A stretch of 7,803 bases of DNA from Pseudomonadota bacterium (GCA_023436885.1 JAEZHI010000028.1:1-7803); one strand, 5' to 3'; counted from the first letter of the stretch, positions 1-5,977 are shown. The notes: a model not told the origin generated them from the letters alone. Numbers and translations are program-made.

Positions 1-29
1 CGTTGGGGACTTATGCAGAGGTTCCCTAG
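1..29. mobile_element. Probable outer end of an IS5-group insertion sequence (body left of the window)
   Basis: Read on the minus strand, positions 25 to 5 give GGAACCTCTGCATAAGTCCC and onward. This has the look of IS5-subgroup terminal inverted repeats, which begin GGAA and run into an ATAAG/ACAAG-plus-CCC stretch. Immediately outside it, positions 26-29 read CTAG. That fits the YTAR target duplicated by the IS5 subgroup. The transposase and the other terminal repeat would lie left of position 1 and cannot be seen. The assignment rests on remembered family end sequences only; it could be chance resemblance. Confidence 0.5.
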
Positions 30-240
30 GTCTGTGAGTTTTTACAGCCAAATATCAGCCAGCGCTAGCTGGCTTTTGCATCTTCACATCCCAAACAGGC
101 TATCCGGTCATAGATCGCGACCGTTGGATTCATCTGGCTAAAACGCAGCTCGATTCAGTACGCGTTTTCATGAACAGCTGATCCACCTGGAGATGGCGTA
201 TGGACTACAGCCCTTTTTGTCACACGGTGTTCAACCCTGC
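30..240. other. Non-coding stretch next to the IS end
   Basis: No convincing gene was recognised in either strand. One plus-strand frame stays open from position 1 to a TAA at 139-141, but its translation (rich in Ser, Arg and Leu) resembles no family I know. The hairpin at 57-77 is the only clear structure. The stretch may be the remains of whatever the insertion sequence landed next to, followed by the 3' flank of the peroxidase gene. Confidence 0.4.
57..77 (+). terminator. Hairpin with short T tail
   Basis: AGCCAGC (57-63) and GCTGGCT (68-74) form a perfect 7-bp stem around a GCTA loop. A short T run follows (74-77). This fits a weak intrinsic terminator for plus-strand transcription coming from the left, from an IS transposase or from a gene interrupted by the IS. 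The T tract is short, so efficiency is uncertain. Confidence 0.45.
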
Positions 241-1155
241 TCACAGCTCTAGCACACGTAAGTCCAACCGGCCTTCCTTCACAGGAGGACACCAGAAATA
301 GCTACCCGTCAATGGCCTGGAGAAAGAAAACAAAGCATCATTGATACCGTCATCCATACCCAGCATACGGCGCATCTGGGCTTCGAAAGCATTAAAGCTA
401 CAGCCAAAAGCCGAAAACATCAGCCCACTGCGATCCTCTCCCTGCGGGCTAACACTCCACCAGGGCATGGAACGTCGCACCACAAATGCCTCTGGTTCAA
501 AGCTTTCCTGCGCCGTTCGTTTGACATGTGCAGACTCCGGCGCATCCTCTAGCTCTTCATTGTCCGAGCAGCGTCTACCCACCGTATTGTCCTGCTCATT
601 CACACTCATGCGACCAAAGGCAGCGTAGTCATGCATCCACTGCTGTAAAGCCCAAAAACTACTGCCATCCACCCCCTCGCCCTGCCCAGTTGTGATACTT
701 GCTGCAACAGCTGCATCAGCTTCAGGGTTTTCGGTGCCGTCCTCATAACCCGTCAAATCGCGTCCATGCCCACTGGCTGTACGCTCATGCAAAAAGGTAT
801 CCACCGCATGGTCGATCTTGAAGGCAGGTGCAAGCATAGAAGCAAGCTTTGCTGTTATTGCAAGCAACTCTCCACGCTGATTACTGCGTAACCAGAGGCA
901 CAGTGCATATGGCGTACTGGGAGCTTCGAACATCGCCCCCTTCAGATGCGGAAACTCACGCATCAGCGACAGCTGTTTTCCCATTTTTTGCAAGACTTGC
1001 AAACCGATGCCAACCACGACCTTCCCATCAACAGCCGTGGCCTGTAGTTTGCTTAGCGCACTGATTAACGCTGCGCCAGAACCAGCCAGAGTGAAGAAAA
1101 CATAGCGCCCCTGTTCAGGAAGTGGCGCCAGAATACCCGCTTGTGCTTTTGTCAT
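241..1155 (-). CDS. Dyp-type haem peroxidase, YfeX-like
   Basis: This 304-residue protein is a dye-decolourising peroxidase of the YfeX type, whose E. coli member is close to 300 residues. The family uses H2O2 to oxidise bulky phenols, dyes or porphyrin compounds on b-type haem. The hallmark GxxDG motif is seen as GYEDGTENP (136-144), with distal Asp139. The likely proximal haem ligand is His210 in SAHVKR, and the distal Arg is Arg228 in VRRSMPW. All three catalytic positions are therefore kept. There is no signal peptide or Tat motif, so it should be cytoplasmic, and no encapsulin gene is visible nearby. The ATG at 1153-1155 is the only reasonable start, because an in-frame TAA lies just upstream. 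Its ribosome binding site is weak (GGTAA). It is divergent from the MFS gene across about 670 bases and need not belong to the aromatic genes. The physiological substrate is unknown. Confidence 0.93.
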   Translation of the reverse strand: MTKAQAGILAPLPEQGRYVFFTLAGSGAALISALSKLQATAVDGKVVVGIGLQVLQKMGKQLSLMREFPHLKGAMFEAPSTPYALCLWLRSNQRGELLAITAKLASMLAPAFKIDHAVDTFLHERTASGHGRDLTGYEDGTENPEADAAVAASITTGQGEGVDGSSFWALQQWMHDYAAFGRMSVNEQDNTVGRRCSDNEELEDAPESAHVKRTAQESFEPEAFVVRRSMPWWSVSPQGEDRSGLMFSAFGCSFNAFEAQMRRMLGMDDGINDALFSFSRPLTGSYFWCPPVKEGRLDLRVLEL

Positions 1156-1185
1156 GAAGTTACCGATTCACTAGATAGAAGACAG

Positions 1186-1198
1186 CCTAAAGTTTAGG
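1186..1198. promoter_or_regulatory. Short palindrome upstream of the peroxidase gene
   Basis: CCTAAA and TTTAGG are perfect inverted half-sites separated by one base. The element is centred about 37 bases upstream of the peroxidase ATG, where an operator or a core promoter would sit. No regulator is identified, and a short AT-containing palindrome can arise by chance. Confidence 0.25.
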
Positions 1199-1579
1199 GG
1201 CGAATGACCTCAGAGCTGTCCCGCTTGTTTGAACATCAGCCCCTAGTTTCAAAGCAAGCCGTGGCCTGATCTCAAGTCACTGCAGTGATGCATTGACACT
1301 GTCTCAACCCCATGAACACGTGCAGCGCTGATATGAGACACAGCGCCATGGCCGCAAAATCTGCGGCGTAAGAGTTCCACCCAACAGTCTTTCACACACA
1401 ACACTTCATGCACGCTGTGTGACAGTGCTCCCTCCAAGGCCTGCCTTCACGATTGGTGCACGCAGCAAGACGCAGGTACTGCACGAAGGCGCCGAATTTG
1501 CGGCAACTGCCTGCACTTCATTTGGCAATGCTGCCTTTTCCTTCATTCGAAGTAAATATTAAAACTCATAATACATCGT

Positions 1580-1604
1580 TTGATATTTGAAATACTAATA
1601 TCAA
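1580..1604. promoter_or_regulatory. Inverted repeat TTGATATT-N9-AATATCAA, candidate operator for the MFS gene
   Basis: TTGATATT (1580-1587) and AATATCAA (1597-1604) are perfect 8-base inverted half-sites with a 9-base spacer. The element lies about 40 bases upstream of the candidate -35 box of the MFS promoter, a position typical for an activator such as a LysR- or AraC-type protein. The ten bases TTGATATTTG at 1580-1589 recur on the minus strand upstream of the FAH gene (5803-5812). Binding by a regulator is inference. Confidence 0.45.
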
Positions 1605-1644
1605 CAAGGGTCTTCACTTAAGTACTAACACCTTACAAATATTT

Positions 1645-1673
1645 TTTACTCATAAGGCTTTCCCTTAGATAAT
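1645..1673 (+). promoter_or_regulatory. Candidate sigma-70 promoter for the MFS gene
   Basis: TTTACT (1645-1650) and GATAAT (1668-1673) are separated by 17 bases. They match the -35 and -10 consensus hexamers at 4/6 and 5/6. Transcription would start near 1680, leaving a leader of about 150 bases before the ATG. The region is AT-rich, so a chance match is possible. Confidence 0.42.
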
Positions 1674-1818
1674 TTTCAAAAAAAATAAATCTCCAGAGTA
1701 AAAACAAGAAATATTCAATATCCGAATAGCTGCCTTTCATTCCTGATGCATTGTTCCTCATGGAAGGCAATGGCATAAAACTGTGTCCCCGGACCTCAAG
1801 CGAATCCATTAATTCAAA

Positions 1819-1823
1819 AAGGA
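1819..1823 (+). promoter_or_regulatory. Ribosome binding site deciding the MFS start
   Basis: AAGGA lies two bases before the first of two adjacent ATG codons (1826) and five bases before the second (1829). The spacing favours 1829. The open frame extends upstream to 1751, but that part has no such site and does not look like an MFS N-terminus. Confidence 0.6.
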
Positions 1824-1828
1824 TCATG

Positions 1829-3151
1829 ATGAGCACTATCACAGACACAGAAAAACAGAGACGACGTGCAGTCCTGGCCAGCTATATTGGCACCACGCTG
1901 GAATATTATGATTTTCTGCTTTATGGAGTCGCAGCTGCCCTCGTCTTTCCTCATATTTTCTTCGTCAGTCTTGACCCTCTCGCAGCCACACTTTCATCCT
2001 TTGCAACCTTTGCTGTAGGTTATTTTGCAAGACCATTGGGAGCCATCATTTTCGGGCACTATGGTGACAAAATAGGCCGAAAAAATATTCTGGTCATCAC
2101 ACTGATTTTGATGGGAATTTCAAGCTGCCTGATTGGCTTAATTCCCACCTACCACCAGATTGGAATTTGGGCCCCCATTATTCTGGTATTTCTTCGCATC
2201 CTTCAGGGCTTTGCCATGGGCGGTGAATGGGGTGGTGCCACCTTGATGTCCATGGAACATGCGAAACCCAAAGGCCGGGGCCTGGCTGTCGGTATCGCCC
2301 TTTCAGGAGGACCTAGCGGGGCAGTGCTCGGCACCCTGATCATGACCCCATTTTCTCTGCTGCCCAGCGAAGACTTTCTCAGCTGGGGCTGGCGCGTGCC
2401 ATTTCTTATCAGTGCACTGCTGATGATCGTTGGACTCTTTATCAGAGCCCAGGTGACCGAATCGCCAGAATATGAAAAAGCCCGTGCCCTCAATGCTTCC
2501 AAGCAAAAGAGCAAGCCGCCGATTGTTACGCTCGTCAAAGAGAACAAGGCAAGGATCTTCTGCGGCGTGATGGGAGGTTTGGCTCCTCTGGCATTTTCTA
2601 CATTTGCCGCCGCCTTCCTCATGAACTACGCGGTTTCCGTCGGCCATTCCAGAACCGATGTGCTGATTGCCTTGACGATTGCCAACGTCATTCACATCTT
2701 TACGACGCCAGTCTTTTCCTCTCTGTCTGACAGGATTGGCCGTCGCCCCATGATGTCGATTGGCGCCATCACAGGCATCGTGACCATCTGGCCGATTTTC
2801 CTGCTGGTACAGAACGGCTCTTTCATCACCTTGTTTGCAGCCATGCTGCTGATTCTGCCTATCGTGCAAGCCATGATGGGGGCCACCATGGCCACCTGGA
2901 TCAGTGAAAAATTCCCCACAGACATCCGTTACAGCGGTATCTCCATCACCTTCCAGCTGGCATCAACATTCGGCGCGGGTCTTTCGCCACTTGCCGCAGC
3001 AACCATCCTCAGTGCCAGCGGTGGCACACGCCCTGAATGGGTGGCCTGCTTCTTTGGGGGCATTTGCTTCCTCAGCCTGCTGGCCTATGTTTTCAGCAAA
3101 AAGCAAGATCAGGAGTGGTACGCCAAGGAGCTTTCAGCTGCGCAAAACTGA
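1829..3151 (+). CDS. MFS transporter, metabolite:H+ symporter (MHS) family
   Basis: A 440-residue inner-membrane carrier of the metabolite:proton symporter branch of the major facilitator superfamily, the group of ShiA, KgtP and ProP. These take up organic acids, shikimate or betaine-like solutes with protons. Family hallmarks are the N-terminal GTTLEYYDFLLYG (21-33), the loop 2-3 signature GHYGDKIGRK (76-85), RILQGFAMGGEWGGA (123-137), SPEYE at the start of the central loop (212-216), and the second-half repeat of the loop signature DRIGRRP (301-307). About twelve hydrophobic segments run through the chain, with a basic central loop at about residues 217-242. Length is normal for the family. 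The gene is followed within 30 bases by an intrinsic terminator, so it is probably transcribed alone. Its place beside meta-cleavage genes suggests uptake of an aromatic or dicarboxylic acid, but the substrate cannot be read from sequence. A start at the adjacent ATG (1826) would add one Met. Confidence 0.93.
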   Translation: MSTITDTEKQRRRAVLASYIGTTLEYYDFLLYGVAAALVFPHIFFVSLDPLAATLSSFATFAVGYFARPLGAIIFGHYGDKIGRKNILVITLILMGISSCLIGLIPTYHQIGIWAPIILVFLRILQGFAMGGEWGGATLMSMEHAKPKGRGLAVGIALSGGPSGAVLGTLIMTPFSLLPSEDFLSWGWRVPFLISALLMIVGLFIRAQVTESPEYEKARALNASKQKSKPPIVTLVKENKARIFCGVMGGLAPLAFSTFAAAFLMNYAVSVGHSRTDVLIALTIANVIHIFTTPVFSSLSDRIGRRPMMSIGAITGIVTIWPIFLLVQNGSFITLFAAMLLILPIVQAMMGATMATWISEKFPTDIRYSGISITFQLASTFGAGLSPLAAATILSASGGTRPEWVACFFGGICFLSLLAYVFSKKQDQEWYAKELSAAQN

Positions 3152-3178
3152 TTAATCTGCAAAGATTTTCACAGCACT

Positions 3179-3201
3179 ACTGGGGCAACAGCCCCAGTTT
3201 T
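3179..3201 (+). terminator. Intrinsic terminator of the MFS gene
   Basis: ACTGGGGC (3179-3186) and GCCCCAGT (3191-3198) make a perfect 8-bp GC-rich stem around an AACA tetraloop. A T run follows (3198-3201, then CATTTC). It starts 27 bases after the MFS stop codon. It separates the MFS transcript from the downstream hydrolase gene on the same strand. Confidence 0.85.
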
Positions 3202-3346
3202 CATTTCTTCCAGCACCATGCTTCATCGCAACAGCCAACATTAATTTACACATCACCAGAAACTGAATAACAGAAATAATAAAAAATCAAATGAAAAATT
3301 AATTTTCAAGGGTTTGCCACTATTAAAAATTAAATAACAAAACTTC

Positions 3347-3371
3347 TATGATGCTTATTGATTTCAGCATC
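3347..3371 (+). promoter_or_regulatory. Candidate promoter and overlapping inverted repeat upstream of the hydrolase
   Basis: TATGAT (3347-3352) is a good -10 hexamer (5/6), but the -35 position 17 bases upstream (TAAAAA) is poor, as expected for an activator-dependent promoter. GATGCT (3350-3355) and AGCATC (3366-3371) form an inverted repeat with a 10-base spacer that overlaps the -10 and the start region. The surrounding sequence from about 3260 is strongly AT-rich. Assignment is tentative. Confidence 0.35.
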
Positions 3372-3407
3372 TATGTGATTTCTTTCAGCACGTAGATATT
3401 CTTCATG

Positions 3408-3420
3408 GTGTGATTCACAC
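3408..3420. promoter_or_regulatory. Palindrome GTGTGA-N1-TCACAC just before the hydrolase start
   Basis: A perfect 6-1-6 palindrome ends 19 bases before the preferred ATG at 3440. It would lie in the mRNA leader downstream of the candidate promoter, where a repressor could block elongation or initiation. The half-sites resemble those of CRP/FNR-type or GntR-type sites, but the spacing is not the CRP spacing of 6. The regulator is unknown. Confidence 0.35.
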
Positions 3421-3439
3421 TCTTTTTTGTATTCATCAC

Positions 3440-4273
3440 ATGACACATTTGACCGAGCAAAATACCAGCAAGCGCATTCAAACTCCTAACTGGGATCTGC
3501 ATTACCATGAAGCAGGTCAAGGCCAGCCCCTGGTGCTGGTGCATGGTGGTGGCCCCGGCGCATCGGGCTGGAGCAATTTCCACCCCAATATTCCTTATCT
3601 GGCGCAGCACTTCCATGTATATGCGGTGGATTTACCAGGCTGGGGCAAATCGCAATCTGTCACCTATGACAAGCGCAATAACAGCGGCGTGCTGGCTGAA
3701 TTTATCGAGACACTGGGTCTGGGCAAAGTCGCCATTGTGGGCAACTCCATGGGCGGCTCTTCCTGCATGCGCCTCGCTTATGAACGCCCTGATTTGCTGA
3801 CGCACCTCATTACGCTGGGCTCTTCCGCAGGTGTACCCAGCTTATTTGATGCAGCGGGTTTGACCGAAGGCGTGAAAGCCCTGGAAGCAGCCTATTTCCA
3901 CCCCGGGCCAGACACCATGCGCAATTTCATTGCGACCATGACCTATGACTCCAGCCATGTGACCGATGAATTTGTGGCAGAACGCGTGCAGGCCACGACT
4001 GGCAATATGGACCACGTGGCAGGCTGGATCAGTGGCCACGGCAAGCCCATGGTTCCAATTGATCAGAACCGCCTGCGCGAGATCAACATCCCCACGCTGC
4101 ATATCCACGGCCGTGATGACCGCACCGTCAACTTCACTGCTGCACTGCACCTGCTGCGACACATTCCCAACTCTCGCGCATTGATCGTCAATCGATGCGG
4201 CCACTGGGTCCAGCTCGAACATACCGACGAGTTCAACCGTTCTGTCACCTCCTTCATCAAAGACAATCCATAA
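3440..4273 (+). CDS. Meta-cleavage product C-C hydrolase (alpha/beta-hydrolase, BphD/MhpC type)
   Basis: A 277-residue cytoplasmic alpha/beta-hydrolase of the family that splits 2-hydroxy-6-oxo-hexa-2,4-dienoates, the ring-fission products of extradiol dioxygenases, into 2-hydroxypenta-2,4-dienoate and a carboxylic acid. The oxyanion-hole strand HGGGPGASGW (35-44) is the subfamily signature. The nucleophile is Ser103 in GNSMGG (101-106). The acid is Asp226 or Asp227 in HGRDDR, and the base is His255 in CGHWVQLEH. I chose the ATG at 3440 because MTHLTEQNTSK lines up with the N-terminus I recall for BphD (MTALTESSTSK). An in-frame GTG at 3410 would add ten residues without a better ribosome site. 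Neither start has a clear Shine-Dalgarno sequence. It is flanked by terminators on both sides, so it is probably monocistronic. The side-chain specificity (phenyl, alkyl or carboxyalkyl) is not resolved. Confidence 0.9.
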   Translation: MTHLTEQNTSKRIQTPNWDLHYHEAGQGQPLVLVHGGGPGASGWSNFHPNIPYLAQHFHVYAVDLPGWGKSQSVTYDKRNNSGVLAEFIETLGLGKVAIVGNSMGGSSCMRLAYERPDLLTHLITLGSSAGVPSLFDAAGLTEGVKALEAAYFHPGPDTMRNFIATMTYDSSHVTDEFVAERVQATTGNMDHVAGWISGHGKPMVPIDQNRLREINIPTLHIHGRDDRTVNFTAALHLLRHIPNSRALIVNRCGHWVQLEHTDEFNRSVTSFIKDNP

Positions 4274-4295
4274 ACACCTCGGTCACTCTCTGCCC

Positions 4296-4329
4296 AAGAC
4301 AAAGCCCACCAACTGGTGGGCTTTGTCTT
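4296..4329. terminator. Bidirectional terminator between convergent genes
   Basis: Arms 4296-4310 and 4315-4329 are a perfect 15-bp inverted repeat around a 4-base AACT loop. The stem has a GGTGGGC core, and its ends carry CTTTGTCTT on one strand and the same sequence on the other. It lies between the hydrolase stop codon (22 bases away) and the VOC gene stop codon (28 bases away), which face each other. It has no long T tract, so strength is uncertain, but symmetry and placement fit termination from both sides. Confidence 0.8.
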
Positions 4330-4357
4330 ATGCGAAACCGCAGAAGCCAGTCACGCA

Positions 4358-4756
4358 TCAAACAGGCTTGAGCTGCTTGTAGCCAATACATAACTTATGG
4401 CCGGCAGGATCTCTGACATACGCCAGATACAGCTTCAGTATGGGTGTTTCTCTCCAGCCCACAGGATCTTCAATCGCGACTCCGCCGTGTCGCAAAGCGG
4501 CCGCTACCGCTGCATCCACCTGCTGTGTGGAAGCTGCTTTCAAACCCAGCGTAAAGCCGTTGTACACAGTGCTGGGCTTGCCATCCCGTGGCTGAGCGAT
4601 CATGAAGCTCATGCCATCGTGGTTCCAGACATAGCGTGTAATGCCGGCCACCTCCACCCGCTTGCCTGCAGGCCCATCCAGCGCCTGAAACACAGCTTCA
4701 TAGAACGCATGACTGGCCTCGAGATCATTGGCTCCAAGCATCAGATGACTGAACAT
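4358..4756 (-). CDS. Small VOC (glyoxalase/bleomycin-resistance) family protein
   Basis: A 132-residue single-domain vicinal-oxygen-chelate protein. The fold is seen from MFSHLMLGANDLEASHAFYE (1-20), the usual first beta-strand and helix, through to YVRDPAGHKLCIGYK (113-127), the closing strand pair. His4 is at the usual first metal-ligand place. The positions where glyoxalase-type members carry the other ligands look replaced: NGFTLGLK (66-73) where a His is common, and KLCIGY (121-126) where a Glu is usual. So it may bind metal differently, act through a partner, or bind ligands without catalysis. It starts behind a very strong ribosome site. It lies 98 bases downstream of the FAH gene on the same strand, but with that gene's terminator in between. 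Its role in the aromatic pathway, if any, is unknown. Confidence 0.85.
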   Translation of the reverse strand: MFSHLMLGANDLEASHAFYEAVFQALDGPAGKRVEVAGITRYVWNHDGMSFMIAQPRDGKPSTVYNGFTLGLKAASTQQVDAAVAAALRHGGVAIEDPVGWRETPILKLYLAYVRDPAGHKLCIGYKQLKPV

Positions 4757-4761
4757 GTCTG

Positions 4762-4769
4762 CCTCCTCC
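4762..4769 (-). promoter_or_regulatory. Strong ribosome binding site of the VOC gene
   Basis: GGAGGAGG on the minus strand lies five bases before the ATG at 4754-4756. It is much stronger than the sites of the peroxidase or hydrolase genes, and it fixes the start. Confidence 0.75.
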
Positions 4770-4814
4770 CTTCAGGATTGGCTGCTGCGCATGGCATCAG
4801 CAACCGGTCTACGT

Positions 4815-4840
4815 AAAAAAGCCCCTGTGGTCAGGGGCTT
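4815..4840 (-). terminator. Intrinsic terminator of the FAH-family gene
   Basis: On the minus strand a stem of GCCCCTG/CAGGGGC (4832-4838 with 4821-4827) around a 4-base loop is followed directly by six T (4815-4820, read as A on the plus strand). This is a textbook intrinsic terminator, 14 bases past the FAH stop codon. It leaves only about 58 bases for any separate VOC promoter. Confidence 0.88.
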
Positions 4841-4854
4841 CACACTCAGCATGC

Positions 4855-5703
4855 TTATGCAGCAGCAACCACCCGCTGGCACTGCTCACCCAGCCCCTGA
4901 ATACCAGCCTTGATCACCTGGCCGTTTTCCAGATAGACAGGCTGCGGCTTGATGCCCATGCCAACCCCAGGAGGCGTGCCTGTGGCAATCACATCACCTG
5001 GGTTCAAGGTCATGAACTGGCTGATGTAGGACACGATGGTTTCCACAGCAAACACCATGGTCTTGGTGTTGCCGTCCTGGCGGCGAGTCTGGTCCACATC
5101 CAGCCACATGCTCAGATTTTTGACATCCGCCACTTCATCCCTGGTCACCAGCCAGGGGCCTAATGGTGCAAAAGTGTCAGCACTCTTGCCCTTCATCCAC
5201 TGACCACCACGCTCGAGCTGGAAGGCGCGATCCGTCACATCATTGATCACACAGTAGCCTGCAACATGGTCCAGCGCCTTATCCGCGGAGACGTTCTTGG
5301 CCTGGCTGCCGATGACGATGGCCAGCTCCACCTCCCAGTCCAGCTTCTGAGAGCCAACAGGGCGCTGCAGATCATCGTAGGGGCCGCAGATTGCCGAAGT
5401 CGCCTTCATGAACAGCAAAGGCTCTGTGGGCAGCTCCATATTGGACTCTGCCGCATGGTCGGCATAGTTCAGGCCTGTGCAGATCAGTTTGCCGACATTG
5501 CCAACACATGGACCAATTCGGGGATTGCCTTCCACCACAGGCAACTTGCCCAGATCCAGTGCAGCAATCTCTTTCAGTGTTTTCGCCGACAGTGCATCAC
5601 CAGCCCAGTCTGCAATATGTGCAGAAACATCTCGGATGTTTCCCTGTGCATCCACAACACCTGGTCGTTCCGCACCTTTTTGTCCATAACGTATCAGCTT
5701 CAT
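4855..5703 (-). CDS. Fumarylacetoacetate hydrolase (FAH) family enzyme, likely oxo-acid hydratase, isomerase or hydrolase
   Basis: A 282-residue cytoplasmic FAH-superfamily enzyme. The catalytic C-terminal fold starts at ICTGLNYADHAAE (74-86, with His83 and Glu86). It continues with the metal-binding acidic set Glu124 and Glu126 in DWEVELAIVIG and Asp155 in INDVTDR. KGKSADTFAPLGPW (171-184) and TGTPPGVGMG (241-250) complete the signature. A short N-terminal domain (1-70) precedes it, as in the group annotated 2-hydroxyhepta-2,4-diene-1,7-dioate isomerase, acylpyruvase or ureidoglycolate lyase. All expected Mg/Mn ligands are present. In this neighbourhood a role after the C-C hydrolase, on a 2-hydroxy-dienoate or acylpyruvate, is likely but not proven. 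It is not the classical MhpD/BphH-type hydratase subfamily. The start is supported by AGGAG five bases upstream (5709-5713). It has its own terminator and an AT-rich upstream region, so it is probably its own unit. Confidence 0.9.
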   Translation of the reverse strand: MKLIRYGQKGAERPGVVDAQGNIRDVSAHIADWAGDALSAKTLKEIAALDLGKLPVVEGNPRIGPCVGNVGKLICTGLNYADHAAESNMELPTEPLLFMKATSAICGPYDDLQRPVGSQKLDWEVELAIVIGSQAKNVSADKALDHVAGYCVINDVTDRAFQLERGGQWMKGKSADTFAPLGPWLVTRDEVADVKNLSMWLDVDQTRRQDGNTKTMVFAVETIVSYISQFMTLNPGDVIATGTPPGVGMGIKPQPVYLENGQVIKAGIQGLGEQCQRVVAAA

Positions 5704-5753
5704 TTTGTCTCCTGAGATTTCAATACTTTGTACTTATAAAACATTGGTAATTT

Positions 5754-5769
5754 TGCACACCATGCACAC
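5754..5769 (-). promoter_or_regulatory. Tandem repeat of TGCACAC upstream of the FAH gene
   Basis: TGCACAC occurs at 5754-5760 and again at 5763-5769, a period of 9 bases, on the plus strand. On the coding strand this reads GTGTGCA twice. It lies about 50-66 bases before the ATG, just upstream of the AT-rich TTTATAAG stretch that could be a -10 region. Paired direct half-sites suit an activator, but the repeat is short. Confidence 0.3.
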
Positions 5770-5825
5770 AAAACCACTATTTTATTCTTGGCATCAAAAT
5801 TCCAAATATCAAGCAAATTACATGC

Positions 5826-5844
5826 ATTACTGATATTCAGTAAT
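5826..5844. promoter_or_regulatory. Perfect inverted repeat ATTACTGA-N3-TCAGTAAT, candidate operator
   Basis: Perfect 8-base half-sites flank TAT, giving a 19-bp palindrome in the AT-rich region between the FAH gene and the dioxygenase terminator. It is centred about 130 bases upstream of the FAH start. It has no T tail, so it is more likely a protein-binding site than a terminator. A GATATT-containing half-element (5803-5812) shared with the MFS upstream region lies 14 bases away. Confidence 0.45.
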
Positions 5845-5885
5845 TTAATATAAATTCACGAGCATCACACCTTCAAAATTCCATC

Positions 5886-5922
5886 AAAAAAGCCTGACTG
5901 CAGCACAAGCACAGCCAGGCTT
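5886..5922 (-). terminator. Intrinsic terminator of the extradiol dioxygenase gene
   Basis: AAGCCTGACTG (5890-5900) pairs with CAGCCAGGCTT (5912-5922) with a single A/C mismatch, around an 11-base loop. On the minus strand the stem is followed by a run of six T (5886-5891 on the plus strand are A). It lies 56 bases past the dioxygenase stop codon and separates it from the FAH gene. Confidence 0.8.
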
Positions 5923-5977
5923 GATTTTTCATGCAAATTGCGAATAACGCCGATGAGCTATTTCTCCACTGCAACCA

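Larger units (their letters stand above)
1156..1828. other. Long intergenic region between the divergent peroxidase and MFS genes
   Basis: About 670 bases without a supportable gene. The left part (to about 1545) has ordinary base composition and several small dyads: CCTAAA-N1-TTTAGG at 1186-1198 just upstream of the peroxidase, the 12-bp palindrome TCACTGCAGTGA at 1277-1288, and GCCGCA-N5-TGCGGC at 1351-1367. A 62-codon minus-strand frame here (1249-1437) resembles nothing known to me. The right part (about 1545-1740) turns sharply AT-rich and holds the inverted repeat and promoter listed separately. A further hairpin, CATTGTTCC/GGAA-GG-CAATG, lies around 1749-1770 in the presumed leader of the MFS mRNA. 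Confidence 0.5.

Noticed and set aside
241..1155. Encapsulated peroxidase system
   Set aside because: Some Dyp peroxidases are encapsulin cargo, but no encapsulin gene is in the window and the C-terminus ends at DLRVLEL without a cargo-type extension.
1249..1437. 62-codon minus-strand frame in the peroxidase-MFS gap
   Set aside because: Cys/His-rich but without a metal-binding pattern I recognise, and without a ribosome site; left as unexplained sequence.
1751..1828. Extended N-terminus for the MFS transporter
   Set aside because: The extra 25 residues do not look like an MHS N-terminus, and AAGGA is correctly placed for the ATG at 1829.
2203..2869. Two long minus-strand open frames inside the MFS gene
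   Set aside because: They lie wholly opposite a clear MFS coding sequence, have Arg/His/Gly-rich or otherwise unnatural composition and no ribosome site; they are shadows of the codon bias.
3408..3420. CRP-binding site
   Set aside because: The half-sites TGTGA/TCACA match, but the spacer is 1 base rather than 6, so a CRP site is not supported; kept only as an unassigned palindrome.
5266..5715. 149-codon plus-strand frame opposite the FAH gene
   Set aside because: The minus-strand FAH protein has full motifs and a good ribosome site; this frame resembles no family and is antisense shadow.
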